Shown here piece after piece: positions 6,830-15,449 of a stretch of DNA of 27,087 nt. The stretch is from positions 1 through 27,087 of the forward strand of contig URAV01000040.1 in assembly GCA_900545915.1 (NCBI GenBank). Direction: 5' to 3'. The stretch comes from an uncultured Porphyromonadaceae bacterium. Its GTDB lineage: Bacteria; Bacteroidota; Bacteroidia; Bacteroidales; Coprobacteraceae. The translations under genes and the position numbers were made by a program. Within the stretch, counting starts at the first letter, position 1; every line of letters begins with the position of its first letter. The notes below the pieces were generated by a model, which was given only the letters and a program-made list of their open reading frames with translations, was not told the DNA's origin and made no database searches.

Positions 6830-7606
6830 GTGAAAGACAAGACGAAAAACAAGTTATGTGGCATAGTGGGGACGGTGTTATTTCATCTCCTGTTATTTCT
6901 TATGTTGTTTTATTTTACTTTTCCCCGTCCTGAGATACCGGATGAGGCAAGCGGAGTTTTGGTTCAGTTGGGAACAATCGATGAGGCAAGCGGGACTTTT
7001 CAGCCCGAAATGAGCGGACAGGACGTTGCTGATGCGATGGAAGCCGAGATACCGGATGAAGCGGTCGAAGAGACTATTACGCAGGATATAGAGGAGAGTG
7101 TAGCTGTTCCGGATAAAAAGAAAGAGGAGAAGCAACAGTCTAAACCCGATAAAAAAACACAACCGAAGCCCGAAGTGGATAACCGGATTAAAAATCAGGT
7201 TGCCAATGCGTTCAGTAAAGGTAATGCAGGATCTAATCGAGGAACGTCGGATAAGGGTTCTGGAGCGGAAGGAAGTCCGAATGGAAATAGTACTACCGGT
7301 GCTAAACACGGCTCTCCCGGTTATGGAGATTATGATTTGGGCGGTCGAGGTTTAAGTGGGGAATTGCCTATTCCTCAATATGACGCCAGTAACGATGAGG
7401 GAACGATTGTTGTTTCGATATATGTCAATGCTCAGGGAAAAGTAACTCAGGCTGCGGCTACGCCGAGCGGTAGTCGTGGGACGGCGTATGCCAATCTTAC
7501 GTTACGGGCAAGGGCCGAAGCAGCTGCGCGGAAAGCTGTTTTTGAAAGAAAACCGGGAGCGGTTACCGAGAGAGGGACGATTACTTATTATTTCAGACAA
7601 AATTAA
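6830..7606 (+). CDS. tonB: TonB-family energy transducer
   Basis: 258 residues from a GTG at 6830; no in-frame ATG would preserve the membrane anchor. One N-terminal helix (about 11-31) is followed by an acidic and then Lys/Pro/Gln-rich linker that spans the periplasm (KKKEEKQQSKPDKKTQPKPE, about 94-113), a Gly/Ser/Asn-rich stretch, and a C-terminal TonB-like domain (about 190-258: GTIVVSIYVNAQGKVTQAAA, AARKAVF, GTITYYFRQN). It couples the ExbBD motor to outer-membrane receptors. It is the last gene of pdxJ-exbB-exbD-tonB, and its stop codon overlaps the start of a dispersed repeat. Confidence 0.88.
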   Translation: MKDKTKNKLCGIVGTVLFHLLLFLMLFYFTFPRPEIPDEASGVLVQLGTIDEASGTFQPEMSGQDVADAMEAEIPDEAVEETITQDIEESVAVPDKKKEEKQQSKPDKKTQPKPEVDNRIKNQVANAFSKGNAGSNRGTSDKGSGAEGSPNGNSTTGAKHGSPGYGDYDLGGRGLSGELPIPQYDASNDEGTIVVSIYVNAQGKVTQAAATPSGSRGTAYANLTLRARAEAAARKAVFERKPGAVTERGTITYYFRQN

Positions 7607-7708
7607 GAGCCTGTCTCAATTTTACATAGCTGTTTTTTGAGAGTCGTTTTCGGTTGGGTATAAGAAACGAAGATTCTGACCGGATATTTGGGAATTATAT
7701 TTTCAGGC
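7605..7708 (+). repeat. MITE-like dispersed repeat, copy D (diverged)
   Basis: It starts AAGAGCCTGTCTCAATTTTA inside the tonB stop codon and continues with TTTTTTGAGAGTCGTTTTCGG, matching copy B (AAGAGCCTATCTAAATTTGT, TTTGAGCGTTTCTTTCGAGG). A weak right end may be the ATTTTCAGGCAAG near 7697-7709. This repeat fills the gap between tonB and the symporter gene. Confidence 0.5.
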
Positions 7709-7734
7709 AAGTTCGTACTTTATTACGAGAAAGA

Positions 7735-9204
7735 ATGAGCGGTACGGTTATTTTACTTATTATTGCTGTCTATTTTGCTTTCTTGATGCTTATTTCGTAT
7801 TTGACCGGGCGTAGAAGCGATAATGACACGTTTTTTTTAGGAGGGAAACAGTCTCCATGGTTTTTGGTTGCATTCGGAATGATCGGCACTTCTATTTCCG
7901 GAGTGACATTTGTTTCTGTTCCCGGTATGCCGTTGAGTATCGACATGACTTATTTGCAAACCGTTTTAGGATTTACAGTAGGATATTTGGTTATCGCATG
8001 GATTTTATTGCCTCTCTATTATAAGCTTAATCTTACGTCTATTTATACATATCTTGAAAAGCGTTTCGGTCGAAATGCATATAAAACCGGAGCATCGTTT
8101 TTCTTACTTTCTAAGGTCGTAGGTGCGGCAGCGCGGCTTTATATTGTCGTACTTATTTTGCAACGTTTTGTGTTTGATGTATGGGATGTACCTTTTGTCG
8201 TTACGTCGGTAGTAATCGTTGCGCTTATTTGGCTCTATTCGCATAGAAGCGGAATAAAGACGATCGTTTGGACAGATGCTTTGCAAACGGCTTTCTTGTT
8301 GGGTGCTTTAGTATTGATAATTTGGCAGTTGACCGATAAGATGCAACTCGATTTTTCCGGTGTGATAAATACTGTCAGAAACAGTGGTATGGATCGAATA
8401 TTTGTTTTTGATGATTGGCAGACAAAACAGAATTTTTTTAAACAATTTTTCAGCGGCATATTCATAACGGTAGTTATGACAGGGCTCGATCAAGATATGA
8501 TGCAGAAAAATCTCTCTATTCGCACGTTAAAGGCTTCTCAGAAAAATATGTACTTTTACGGAGTCGCTTTTCTTCCGGTAAATCTTTTATTTCTTGTCTT
8601 AGGAATCCTGCTGATTACGTTTGCCGGTCAGCAGCAAATAGATATACCTGTGCTGAGTGATGAAATGCTTCCGCTTTTTGCTACGCAATATTTAGGTTTT
8701 CCGGTACTTTTATTTTTTTGTATAGGAATTATTGCCGCAGCGTTTTCCAGTGCCGATTCGGCATTGACTGCTCTCACAACTTCGTTTTGTGTCGATATTC
8801 TCGAAGTTGGAAAATATCCGGCATCAAAAGCTGTGTTGTGGCGGAAACGGTCTCATGTGTTTATTTCGTTGCTTTTTGTCGTTATTATTTGTGTGATCAG
8901 GGCTGTAAATGATAAAAGCATTATAGATGCTATATATACGATAGCGGGTTATACTTACGGTCCGTTGCTCGGGCTTTTTTCCTATGGACTTTTTATGCAT
9001 GGAAAACCTCGAGATAAATGGATACCTTATATCGCTTTGTTGTCTCCGGCTCTTTGCTTCGGTCTCGATTTTTTGTTTAAAGAACTGTATGATTATAAAC
9101 TGGGATATGAGATGCTGATGATAAACGGGGCGTTGACATTTGTCGGACTTTATCTGGTCGCTTTGGGTAGAGACGGAAAAAAGAGCCTCTGTCCGGAATC
9201 TTGA
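7735..9204 (+). CDS. Sodium:solute symporter (SSS family)
   Basis: 489 residues from the ATG at 7735. It has a polytopic membrane layout (about 13 hydrophobic segments) with the SSS-family opening: VILLIIAVYFAFLMLISYLTGRRSDNDTFFLGGKQSPWFLVAFGMIGTSISG (shown here as the region of residues 4-55), the GVTFVSVPG segment, later VVMTGLDQDMMQKNLS and the sodium-site region AAAFSSADSALTALTTSF. The frame is open upstream to a TTG at 7654, but that stretch is repeat DNA, so the later ATG is preferred. The substrate is not readable. The convergent neighbour is a sialidase, so a sugar such as sialic acid is possible, but no nan catabolic genes are nearby. Confidence 0.88.
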   Translation: MSGTVILLIIAVYFAFLMLISYLTGRRSDNDTFFLGGKQSPWFLVAFGMIGTSISGVTFVSVPGMPLSIDMTYLQTVLGFTVGYLVIAWILLPLYYKLNLTSIYTYLEKRFGRNAYKTGASFFLLSKVVGAAARLYIVVLILQRFVFDVWDVPFVVTSVVIVALIWLYSHRSGIKTIVWTDALQTAFLLGALVLIIWQLTDKMQLDFSGVINTVRNSGMDRIFVFDDWQTKQNFFKQFFSGIFITVVMTGLDQDMMQKNLSIRTLKASQKNMYFYGVAFLPVNLLFLVLGILLITFAGQQQIDIPVLSDEMLPLFATQYLGFPVLLFFCIGIIAAAFSSADSALTALTTSFCVDILEVGKYPASKAVLWRKRSHVFISLLFVVIICVIRAVNDKSIIDAIYTIAGYTYGPLLGLFSYGLFMHGKPRDKWIPYIALLSPALCFGLDFLFKELYDYKLGYEMLMINGALTFVGLYLVALGRDGKKSLCPES

Positions 9205-9227
9205 TATTCGGGAGATATAAATATAAA

Positions 9228-9267
9228 AAAACCGGAAACAAATCTCGTAATATTCATTTCCGGTTTT
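9228..9267. terminator. Bidirectional terminator between symporter and sialidase genes
   Basis: AAAACCGGAAA (9228-9238) pairs perfectly with TTTCCGGTTTT (9257-9267), an 11-bp stem with A-rich and T-rich flanks that would work in both directions between convergent genes. Just beyond it, AAAATTTAAACAGAC (9275-9289) resembles the end of the dispersed repeat and may be a remnant. Confidence 0.8.
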
Positions 9268-9290
9268 ATTTAGAAAATTTAAACAGACAC

Positions 9291-11573
9291 TTACTCTTCT
9301 ACATAAGGTTTTATAAGGTCGCGCCACATGATATAAGCCGGTCCTAATAAATGCAGACCGTCATTGGTATATTGGATATTCATTTTACCTGAAGAGTTGG
9401 CAAAAAGGGAGTAAACGTTGACATAGGTCAGTTTATTTTCCTTTGCGATTTTTTTCAGTTCTTCATTGATCGGGACAACCATTTGCCAGCGGGATGTATG
9501 TTCCTCGAATTTCCCGAAATAGTCGTTTACAGGCAGTAGACTTTGTAAATATAATTTCGTTTTGGGAGAAACTTTTTTGATCTTTTTTACTAATTTGTCG
9601 ATATTTCCGGTAATTTCTGCGATGCTGTGACCTTTAGAAATATCGTTTATGCCTGCCATTAAAAATATCTTGGATGGCTTCCCTTTCAGAATTTCGTCTA
9701 TGCGATCATTTATGCCGCTAATGACGTCTCCGCTTATTCCCCTGTTTTTGACATTTTTGTTTTTAAGAAGTTCGTGCCATTCGCAGCCGTTTGTGATACT
9801 GTTTCCTAAAAAAACGATGTCTTTGGACGTGATTGGCAATATGTCGAATAAAGACGCACGTTGATAATAATAGGTAGAATATCGGGGTAGAGCATATCTG
9901 TCAGTGCCGTTCGTGATCCAATCTAATGAGAACCGCATAAAATACAGGCTGAATCCGTCTTCTCCCGGTAGATTTTTATCCCATTTGCCTTCCTCGACGA
10001 CAATGCCGATCGTTCCGTCCGGTAATACGGTCATTGTAGAATAAGCAGAATAGCCCGGACATATCGTTTTCTTTATAGGCCAGGTCGCTCCTTCATCATA
10101 ACTGACAGCTATAGATACGTTTTGCCGTATTGATATGTCATTGGGAAGAGAATGCAGAATGCAGGATTTGTTTTTTAGTCCGAGAATCGATGCATAGTTA
10201 ATTATATCTCCATTACATGCAGGCTCTTTTAAATCTTGATTTTTTGAAGCTTCCGACCAATTGACACCACGGTTTGTCGAAATACTGAAAGTGCGGTTTT
10301 TAGGGCTACGAATACTCATCATAACATTTCCGTTATTTAATTCTACCAGTTTGGCTTCGTCGCCGGTAGATGTCGCAGCATTATTCGATACAGCCCAAGT
10401 TTTGCCTCCATCGTCAGAATAACATGCGTAATTAGATAGATTTCCGCCCCATGTGTCGGTAGTTCGTACGGCAAGGACGAACATCAAACGTCCGTCTTTC
10501 AGTTGTAAACCTCGTCCGGAAGCTGCAAAAGCGCCATACCAGTTCCTGCGTATGGAGTCTTTACATTCTGCACCGTATATTTGTGGGGTGATATCTTCAG
10601 TAGAACTCCAGGTTTTTCCATTGTCTTTACTGCGAGATAATCCTATCCGAATCGGGTCGGATGCCGTGGATTGCCACAATCCTTGTCCGAAAGCGTAAAT
10701 ACATAATATATCCCCCGTTTTTTTATCTACGATCAAGGCCGGATCTCCATATCCTTTTGTGTCGTCATCTGCTCCGGCTACGATTGATGTCGTTGACCAA
10801 GTTTTGCCTTTATCTTCGCTGCGTTTGGCTACGATGTCTATGTGAGAAGGCAGATCGTTCAATTGTGTCCATCTTTTGTCGGCGACCATGATCAAAGAGC
10901 CGTCTGCAGCTGTCGCTAAAGCGGGAATACGATAATATTTCGAACCTTCATCTCCGGGAGCGAAAAGCAATTTGCGTTCTAAAATAATTTCTGTTGTTCC
11001 TCCGGCTTCATTTTGCGATAGCGTACAAAATCCGATAGTCGATTCTAAAGACAATAATCTGATGTTTATACGGTTTCCTTCATAAGCGTTGTTTCTTACC
11101 GAAGCTACGATATAGAAATAATTGTTACCCGAAGAGAGCGGTTTGTCAAATGCGATATGAATATCATCGGATGAAATGTCGGTAACAGAGGCGCATAATG
11201 TTGCCGTCTCCGGTTTAAACCGGTCGTCTGTATTTTGACTGTAAATTTTTAGTGCGGTAATATCTGTTATGTTCGTAGATCCTTTGAGATCGATATTTAT
11301 ACCTTTTAGCCGGTGCGGATTTTCTGCATCGGTAATTCTGACGTTGAAAGACAATATCGCTTCGGAAGAGCCCCTTCCGACCAAAGTAGCGGCTCGTTTT
11401 AACGTAACATCACAAATTGCAGATGCTCGATTGCTTTGTGTACACTCCTTTGGTCGGGTGGAATATTCTTGTCCGACCGACAGATATTCAGGTACTGCAT
11501 TACAGTAAGTTCCGGAGAAACCTTGTGTAGAAAACAAGCATAAACATGCGAATATTAAAAACCTGTTCATCAT
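9291..11573 (-). CDS. Secreted sialidase (GH33) fused to a C-terminal SGNH esterase domain
   Basis: 760 residues. A signal peptide (about 1-20) is followed by an N-terminal beta-sandwich domain (about 50-200) as in Bacteroides sialidases. The six-bladed sialidase propeller (about 205-555) has the YRIP motif at 214-217, whose Arg binds the carboxylate, and five Asp boxes: SEDKGKTW 252-259, SKDNGKTW 315-322, SDDGGKTW 386-393, STNRGVNW 432-439, SYDEGATW 491-498. Residues about 580-760 form an SGNH hydrolase domain: GNS 590-592 (Ser592 nucleophile), the block III GIND at 641-644, and DGLH 738-741 for the catalytic Asp/His. Inference: one protein removes O-acetyl groups from sialic acid and then releases it from host glycans. 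The esterase substrate is inferred from the fusion. The gene is alone on the minus strand, convergent with an SSS transporter. Confidence 0.92.
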   Translation of the reverse strand: MMNRFLIFACLCLFSTQGFSGTYCNAVPEYLSVGQEYSTRPKECTQSNRASAICDVTLKRAATLVGRGSSEAILSFNVRITDAENPHRLKGINIDLKGSTNITDITALKIYSQNTDDRFKPETATLCASVTDISSDDIHIAFDKPLSSGNNYFYIVASVRNNAYEGNRINIRLLSLESTIGFCTLSQNEAGGTTEIILERKLLFAPGDEGSKYYRIPALATAADGSLIMVADKRWTQLNDLPSHIDIVAKRSEDKGKTWSTTSIVAGADDDTKGYGDPALIVDKKTGDILCIYAFGQGLWQSTASDPIRIGLSRSKDNGKTWSSTEDITPQIYGAECKDSIRRNWYGAFAASGRGLQLKDGRLMFVLAVRTTDTWGGNLSNYACYSDDGGKTWAVSNNAATSTGDEAKLVELNNGNVMMSIRSPKNRTFSISTNRGVNWSEASKNQDLKEPACNGDIINYASILGLKNKSCILHSLPNDISIRQNVSIAVSYDEGATWPIKKTICPGYSAYSTMTVLPDGTIGIVVEEGKWDKNLPGEDGFSLYFMRFSLDWITNGTDRYALPRYSTYYYQRASLFDILPITSKDIVFLGNSITNGCEWHELLKNKNVKNRGISGDVISGINDRIDEILKGKPSKIFLMAGINDISKGHSIAEITGNIDKLVKKIKKVSPKTKLYLQSLLPVNDYFGKFEEHTSRWQMVVPINEELKKIAKENKLTYVNVYSLFANSSGKMNIQYTNDGLHLLGPAYIMWRDLIKPYVEE

Positions 11574-11597
11574 AGCATTAAATTTGATATATTATTG

Positions 11598-11605
11598 CAA
11601 ATATA
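11598..11605 (-). promoter_or_regulatory. -7 element of the sialidase gene
   Basis: The minus strand reads TATATTTG, a TAnnTTTG element 25 bases before the start codon. No exact -33 TTTG is seen upstream. Confidence 0.45.
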
Positions 11606-11725
11606 CAATAATGAGTAAACTTTTAAAGAGAAATATTTTGTTTTTTGCATTTTATTAATCGAAATAGTTGTTTTCGATAAGTTCTGTTTGTAATATTTTT
11701 CAATATTTATTTATTATGCTAAAAG

Positions 11726-11756
11726 ATTGCATTTCGATAGGGAAATACTATCTTTG
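11726..11756 (+). promoter_or_regulatory. Promoter of the DUF4836-ABC operon
   Basis: ATTG (11726-11729), 19 bases, TATCTTTG (11749-11756): the Bacteroidetes -33/-7 form with one base changed in the -33 element. The same ATTG-19-TATCTTTG layout precedes tRNA-Asp. Transcription would start near 11763, right at the left end of repeat copy B, so the leader is about 215 bases and mostly repeat. The rest of the 11574-11978 gap holds AT-rich DNA without a gene. Confidence 0.65.
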
Positions 11757-11760
11757 CAAT

Positions 11761-11909
11761 AAGAGCCTATCTAAATTTGTTAGGGGTTAGGTTTGAGCGT
11801 TTCTTTCGAGGATGTTTTCGTTTTGACGAGGAGGATGGCGGGCTATCTGACGAATGAAAATGCGACAAATGATCTGATGGTATTTTTTACTGGAAAATTT
11901 AGACAAGCT
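11761..11909 (+). repeat. MITE-like dispersed repeat, copy B (most complete)
   Basis: 149 bases with imperfect terminal inverted repeats: AGCCTATCTAAATTTG at 11764-11779, and AAAATTTAGACAAGCT at 11894-11909, whose complement matches the left end at 13 of 16 positions. The interior has TTAGGTTTGAGCGTTTCTTT, CGAGGATGTTTTCG and GAGGATGGCGGGCTATCTGA. No open reading frame of note. Related copies lie at five other intergenic places in the window. It resembles a non-autonomous insertion element; no transposase is present here. Confidence 0.72.
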
Positions 11910-11978
11910 ATGAGATTATCGAAATCTGAGAGAACTTGAAACGGGATTGAATGTTATAAAGATTAAATAATATAAAGT

Positions 11979-13544
11979 ATGAAAAACCGGATCTCTTTAA
12001 CCAGACTTTGTGCACTATTATGTGCTTTTTTATTTTTATTCTCATGTAGTGAAAAATCGGAATACATGCAAATCATTCCTTCGGATGCCGCTTTTGTCGT
12101 GACATTTGATATGAAGTCTTTATCTAAAAAAGGAGATGTATCCGAATGGATAAAATCTGAAAAAAATGCTTCTTTTTTCGATGCTTTTGGTAGTGGTATG
12201 AGCGAAGGAGCGGTGAAACTTTGGGAAGATATACAAGAAGATCCGGCGGCTTCGGGGCTTTCTTTTACGGATAATTGGGTCTGTTTCGGAATTGGTGAAA
12301 CGAATCCTGTACTTTGTATTTTAACTAAGGTTTCGGATCTCGATAAATGGAAAGAGGTATTGAAGGCAATGGAGGCTGAAGGTGCGGCGACTCCGGTAGT
12401 AAAAGAGGGAGATATAGAGAGTTCTCTTATCGGTCAGGAAGTAAAATGTCTTTTTGATAAAGATCGGATGTTATTGGTATTGGGACAGGATGCGACAAAC
12501 ATTTTGGAGAGTAAAACTGCAGCCGGGTGGTTTACTCAAAAGAAAGAGAACAGCTTGTTGTCGAATGAAGAATTTTCTGCTTTTTTGAAAGAACGGAAAG
12601 ATGTTAATTATTGGTATCGCATGAGTGCTCTGCCTGTATTTTTCCGTTCTGCATATACCGCTTATTTACCGGATGGTGTTTTATTGGGATCGCTTTATTC
12701 AGTCGGGTATTGTGATTTTCAAAAAGGAAAAATCGAAATAACATCCGAATTACGTTCTGATGATAAAGATTCGATGAAGAAACTGGAGGAAATTTTTAAG
12801 ATAGGAGGAAAACAGTCCGGTAGGTTCTTGAAACAGATACCGGCGAATACTCTTTATACAATCGGAATGAATTTGGATGGACAGAAATTGTATAAACTTC
12901 TTTTAGCATTACCCGGATTCACCCGGACACAAATGAATGCAATTCAGAGTGAAGATGCAAAAAAAATAATAAATTCCATTGATGGAGATCTGTTATTATC
13001 TGTGATCGGCTTGTCTGGAAGCGGTTCTGGATTTATGGGGACTGCAATACCTGATGTGGCTGTTTTTGCTCAAGTGAGTGATGATTATGCGGTAGAGTTG
13101 ATAAAACGCAATTTGGGTATATTGGGAGTGAAGGAGATCGGGAAGAACCGTTATAAACTAAGTACGGGAGAAACATCGATATATTTCGGACTGGAAAATA
13201 AGAAGAATTTTTTCATTACGAATAGTACGCAAGTATTCGAGAATATTAGTAACGGTATGCCGGAGTCTATGGCAAACACTCCTTATGCTTCGGCTTTCAA
13301 TAAGCAGTCTTATAGCGTTATCGTTAATATGAAAGAGGGAATCGATAACATTATACCGATGGTTAAGGGAACTTATTCATCGAGGCAATATGCACCGTTG
13401 CTCGCACAATGTCCTTTTACATATTTGGTCAGTTCAGGTAGCGGGGTGAATGGAAATATCGAAATATTCATGTCTGACGACAGTAAAAATGCTTTTGCTT
13501 CTATACTTGACTGGGTGACGATGATGGCGTCACAAATGATGTAG
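11979..13544 (+). CDS. Predicted lipoprotein, DUF4836-like
   Basis: 521 residues. A lipoprotein signal (hydrophobic stretch 10-22, lipobox LFSC with Cys23) predicts membrane anchoring after cleavage. The mature start, IIPSDAAFVVTFDMKSLSKK, and the overall length fit the Bacteroidetes family DUF4836, whose function is not known to me. Repeated features are IPANTLYTIGMNLDG, INSIDGDLLLSVIGLSG, and PDVAVFAQVSDDYAVELIKR with a matching late block, suggesting two related alpha/beta halves. It is the first gene of a run with an ABC ATPase (10 bases downstream) and an FtsX-like permease, so it may be the extracytoplasmic partner of that transporter. The family assignment is from memory; DUF3352 is an alternative. 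Confidence 0.65.
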   Translation: MKNRISLTRLCALLCAFLFLFSCSEKSEYMQIIPSDAAFVVTFDMKSLSKKGDVSEWIKSEKNASFFDAFGSGMSEGAVKLWEDIQEDPAASGLSFTDNWVCFGIGETNPVLCILTKVSDLDKWKEVLKAMEAEGAATPVVKEGDIESSLIGQEVKCLFDKDRMLLVLGQDATNILESKTAAGWFTQKKENSLLSNEEFSAFLKERKDVNYWYRMSALPVFFRSAYTAYLPDGVLLGSLYSVGYCDFQKGKIEITSELRSDDKDSMKKLEEIFKIGGKQSGRFLKQIPANTLYTIGMNLDGQKLYKLLLALPGFTRTQMNAIQSEDAKKIINSIDGDLLLSVIGLSGSGSGFMGTAIPDVAVFAQVSDDYAVELIKRNLGILGVKEIGKNRYKLSTGETSIYFGLENKKNFFITNSTQVFENISNGMPESMANTPYASAFNKQSYSVIVNMKEGIDNIIPMVKGTYSSRQYAPLLAQCPFTYLVSSGSGVNGNIEIFMSDDSKNAFASILDWVTMMASQMM

Positions 13545-13554
13545 TCAGATTTTT

Positions 13555-14202
13555 ATGAAAAAAATTATTTTTAAACAAGTACTTCCCCATGTCTTTTCGG
13601 AGAGTGGGGATGTTCTTGATTCGGAAGTCTGGAAAAAAGACATAACTTTAGAAAAAGGCCGGATCTATTTGATAGAAGCCGCATCGGGGACGGGAAAATC
13701 TTCGTTTTGCAGTTATTTATATGGTTATCGGGACGATTATTCCGGGCAAATTTATTTTGATGGTCAAGATATAAAACAGTTGTCCGTTTCCCGGTGGATC
13801 GACCTTCGACGATGTTCGTTGAGCCTTCTTTTTCAGGAACTTCGTCTTTTCCCTGAATTGACGGCTTGGGAAAATGTAATGATTAAGAATAACCTTACCG
13901 ATTATAAAAATATTGAGGAGATAAAGATATATTTCGAGCGACTCGGAATAGCCGATAAGAAGAATTCGTTAGTCGGAAAGATGTCTTTCGGACAGCAACA
14001 ACGGGTTGCGTTTATTCGGGCGCTATGCCAACCGTTCGACTTTATCTTTTTGGATGAGCCGATCAGTCATTTAGATGAGGAGAACGGTCATATTTTATCT
14101 TCTATATTATTGGAGGAGACCGAGAAACAAGAGGCCGGTGTAATTGTGACATCTATCGGTAAACATTTGGATATAAAGTATGATAGAATATTGAGATTAT
14201 AG
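13555..14202 (+). CDS. ABC transporter ATP-binding protein (LolD/MacB-like) with degenerate motifs
   Basis: 215 residues, a single nucleotide-binding domain. Walker A is at 42-49 (ASGTGKS core; the usual first Gly is Ala), the Q-loop Gln is at 94 (LLFQELRLFPELTAWENV), the signature is MSFGQQQR at 143-150 in place of LSGGQQQR, Walker B is FDFIFLDEP (161-169) with SHLDEENG after it. The H-loop His expected near 200-202 is not in register: the sequence reads VIVTSIGKHLD. It hydrolyses ATP to drive the FtsX-like permease encoded 51 bases downstream. The order lipoprotein-ATPase-permease suggests an envelope transporter or mechanotransmission complex rather than nutrient import. The oddities may reduce ATPase turnover; this is inference. 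Confidence 0.85.
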   Translation: MKKIIFKQVLPHVFSESGDVLDSEVWKKDITLEKGRIYLIEAASGTGKSSFCSYLYGYRDDYSGQIYFDGQDIKQLSVSRWIDLRRCSLSLLFQELRLFPELTAWENVMIKNNLTDYKNIEEIKIYFERLGIADKKNSLVGKMSFGQQQRVAFIRALCQPFDFIFLDEPISHLDEENGHILSSILLEETEKQEAGVIVTSIGKHLDIKYDRILRL

Positions 14203-14253
14203 AAGGGCACTTGCAGTTTAAATTTTGCTATCATTAAAAACGATTTCTGAAAT

Positions 14254-15444
14254 ATGGTGTGGAAACTCTTGAGACGACATCTGAGCATAGTCCAATTTGT
14301 CGGATTCTTTTTGGCTAATCTTTTAGGGATGTTCATTGTACTTTTCAGCATTCAATTTTATCAAGATGTGAAACCTCTTTTTTCACAAGAAGACGGTCTT
14401 ATGAAAAAAGAATATATGATCCTTTCCAAACGAGTCAGTACATTAGGTTCGCTTGTAAAGAAGAGCTCCGGTTTCACTGTAGAAGATATCGAGGAAATCA
14501 AGAACCAGCCTTTTGTGAAAAGTATCGGGACTTTTACTCCGGGGCATTTTAATGTATCTGCAGGAGTCTCGATGGCAGGAGGCATGGGAATGAGTACACA
14601 GATGTTTTTCGAGTCAGTTCCCGATGCCTATATTGATGTAAAATCTGCAGATTGGCGTTTTGATGAGCGATCGGATTTCCTTCCGATCATTCTTCCTCGT
14701 AATTATCTGAACTTATATAATTTCGGATTTGCCCAGTCTCGGAATCTTCCGCAACTTTCCGAAGGGGTGTTGGGTTTGGTCAATATAGATATCCATATTT
14801 CAGGAAATGGAAAAAGCAGATCTTTTAAAGGGAACATCGTTGGTTTTTCCAATAGACTTAATACGATTTTAGTACCGGATAAATTTATGCAATGGGCTAA
14901 TGAAGAGTTTGGGAATAGAGAGGTGAAAGAACCTTCCCGCCTGATAGTGGAAGTCGCTAATCTGTCTGATGAGCGAATCGTGACTTTTTTACAAAAGAAG
15001 GGTTATGAAACTGAAGGTGGAAATCTGGATGCCGGGAAAGCAACCTATTTTCTTAAGATCGTTACGGGACTGGTCATTGCGATAGGCCTATTAATTACAG
15101 CATTATCATTTTTTATTTTGATGCTGAGTATTTATTTGCTGTTGCAGAAGAATACACGGAAATTACAAAATCTTTTATTGATCGGTTATACGCCCGAACA
15201 GGTATCACGTCCTTATAGAGTACTTACGATAATACTGAATCTGTCGGTATTTCTTTTTGCAGTGTTTGCTGTTTGGGGTAGCAGGGAATATTATACCGGC
15301 TTGCTTTCTCGCATGTGGCCGGGATATGAGCCGGGTTTGTTTTATCCGACCCTTCTTGCCGGAAGTGTATTATTGTTGGCTGTATCGTTTTTGAATTGCC
15401 GTGCAATATATCGGAAGGTCATGAGTCTTTGGCGGATAAAATAA
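14254..15444 (+). CDS. FtsX/LolC-like ABC permease
   Basis: 396 residues. Four hydrophobic segments: one near the N-terminus (about 16-40, IVQFVGFFLANLLGMFIVLF), a large periplasmic domain (about 41-265), then three at about 268-300 (IVTGLVIAIGLLITALSFFI), 322-345 and 357-380. This one-plus-three layout with the cytoplasmic KNTRKLQNLLLIGYTPEQV loop is that of the FtsX/MacB/LolC permease superfamily. It should work with the ATPase encoded just upstream and possibly the lipoprotein. ATG at 14254; no strong ribosome binding site. The substrate or signal is unknown. Confidence 0.82.
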   Translation: MVWKLLRRHLSIVQFVGFFLANLLGMFIVLFSIQFYQDVKPLFSQEDGLMKKEYMILSKRVSTLGSLVKKSSGFTVEDIEEIKNQPFVKSIGTFTPGHFNVSAGVSMAGGMGMSTQMFFESVPDAYIDVKSADWRFDERSDFLPIILPRNYLNLYNFGFAQSRNLPQLSEGVLGLVNIDIHISGNGKSRSFKGNIVGFSNRLNTILVPDKFMQWANEEFGNREVKEPSRLIVEVANLSDERIVTFLQKKGYETEGGNLDAGKATYFLKIVTGLVIAIGLLITALSFFILMLSIYLLLQKNTRKLQNLLLIGYTPEQVSRPYRVLTIILNLSVFLFAVFAVWGSREYYTGLLSRMWPGYEPGLFYPTLLAGSVLLLAVSFLNCRAIYRKVMSLWRIK

Positions 15445-15449
15445 TGACG

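Noticed and set aside
7654..7734. N-terminal extension of the symporter from a TTG codon
   Set aside because: The stretch is charged, lies in repeat DNA, and the family begins at the membrane segment after the ATG at 7735.
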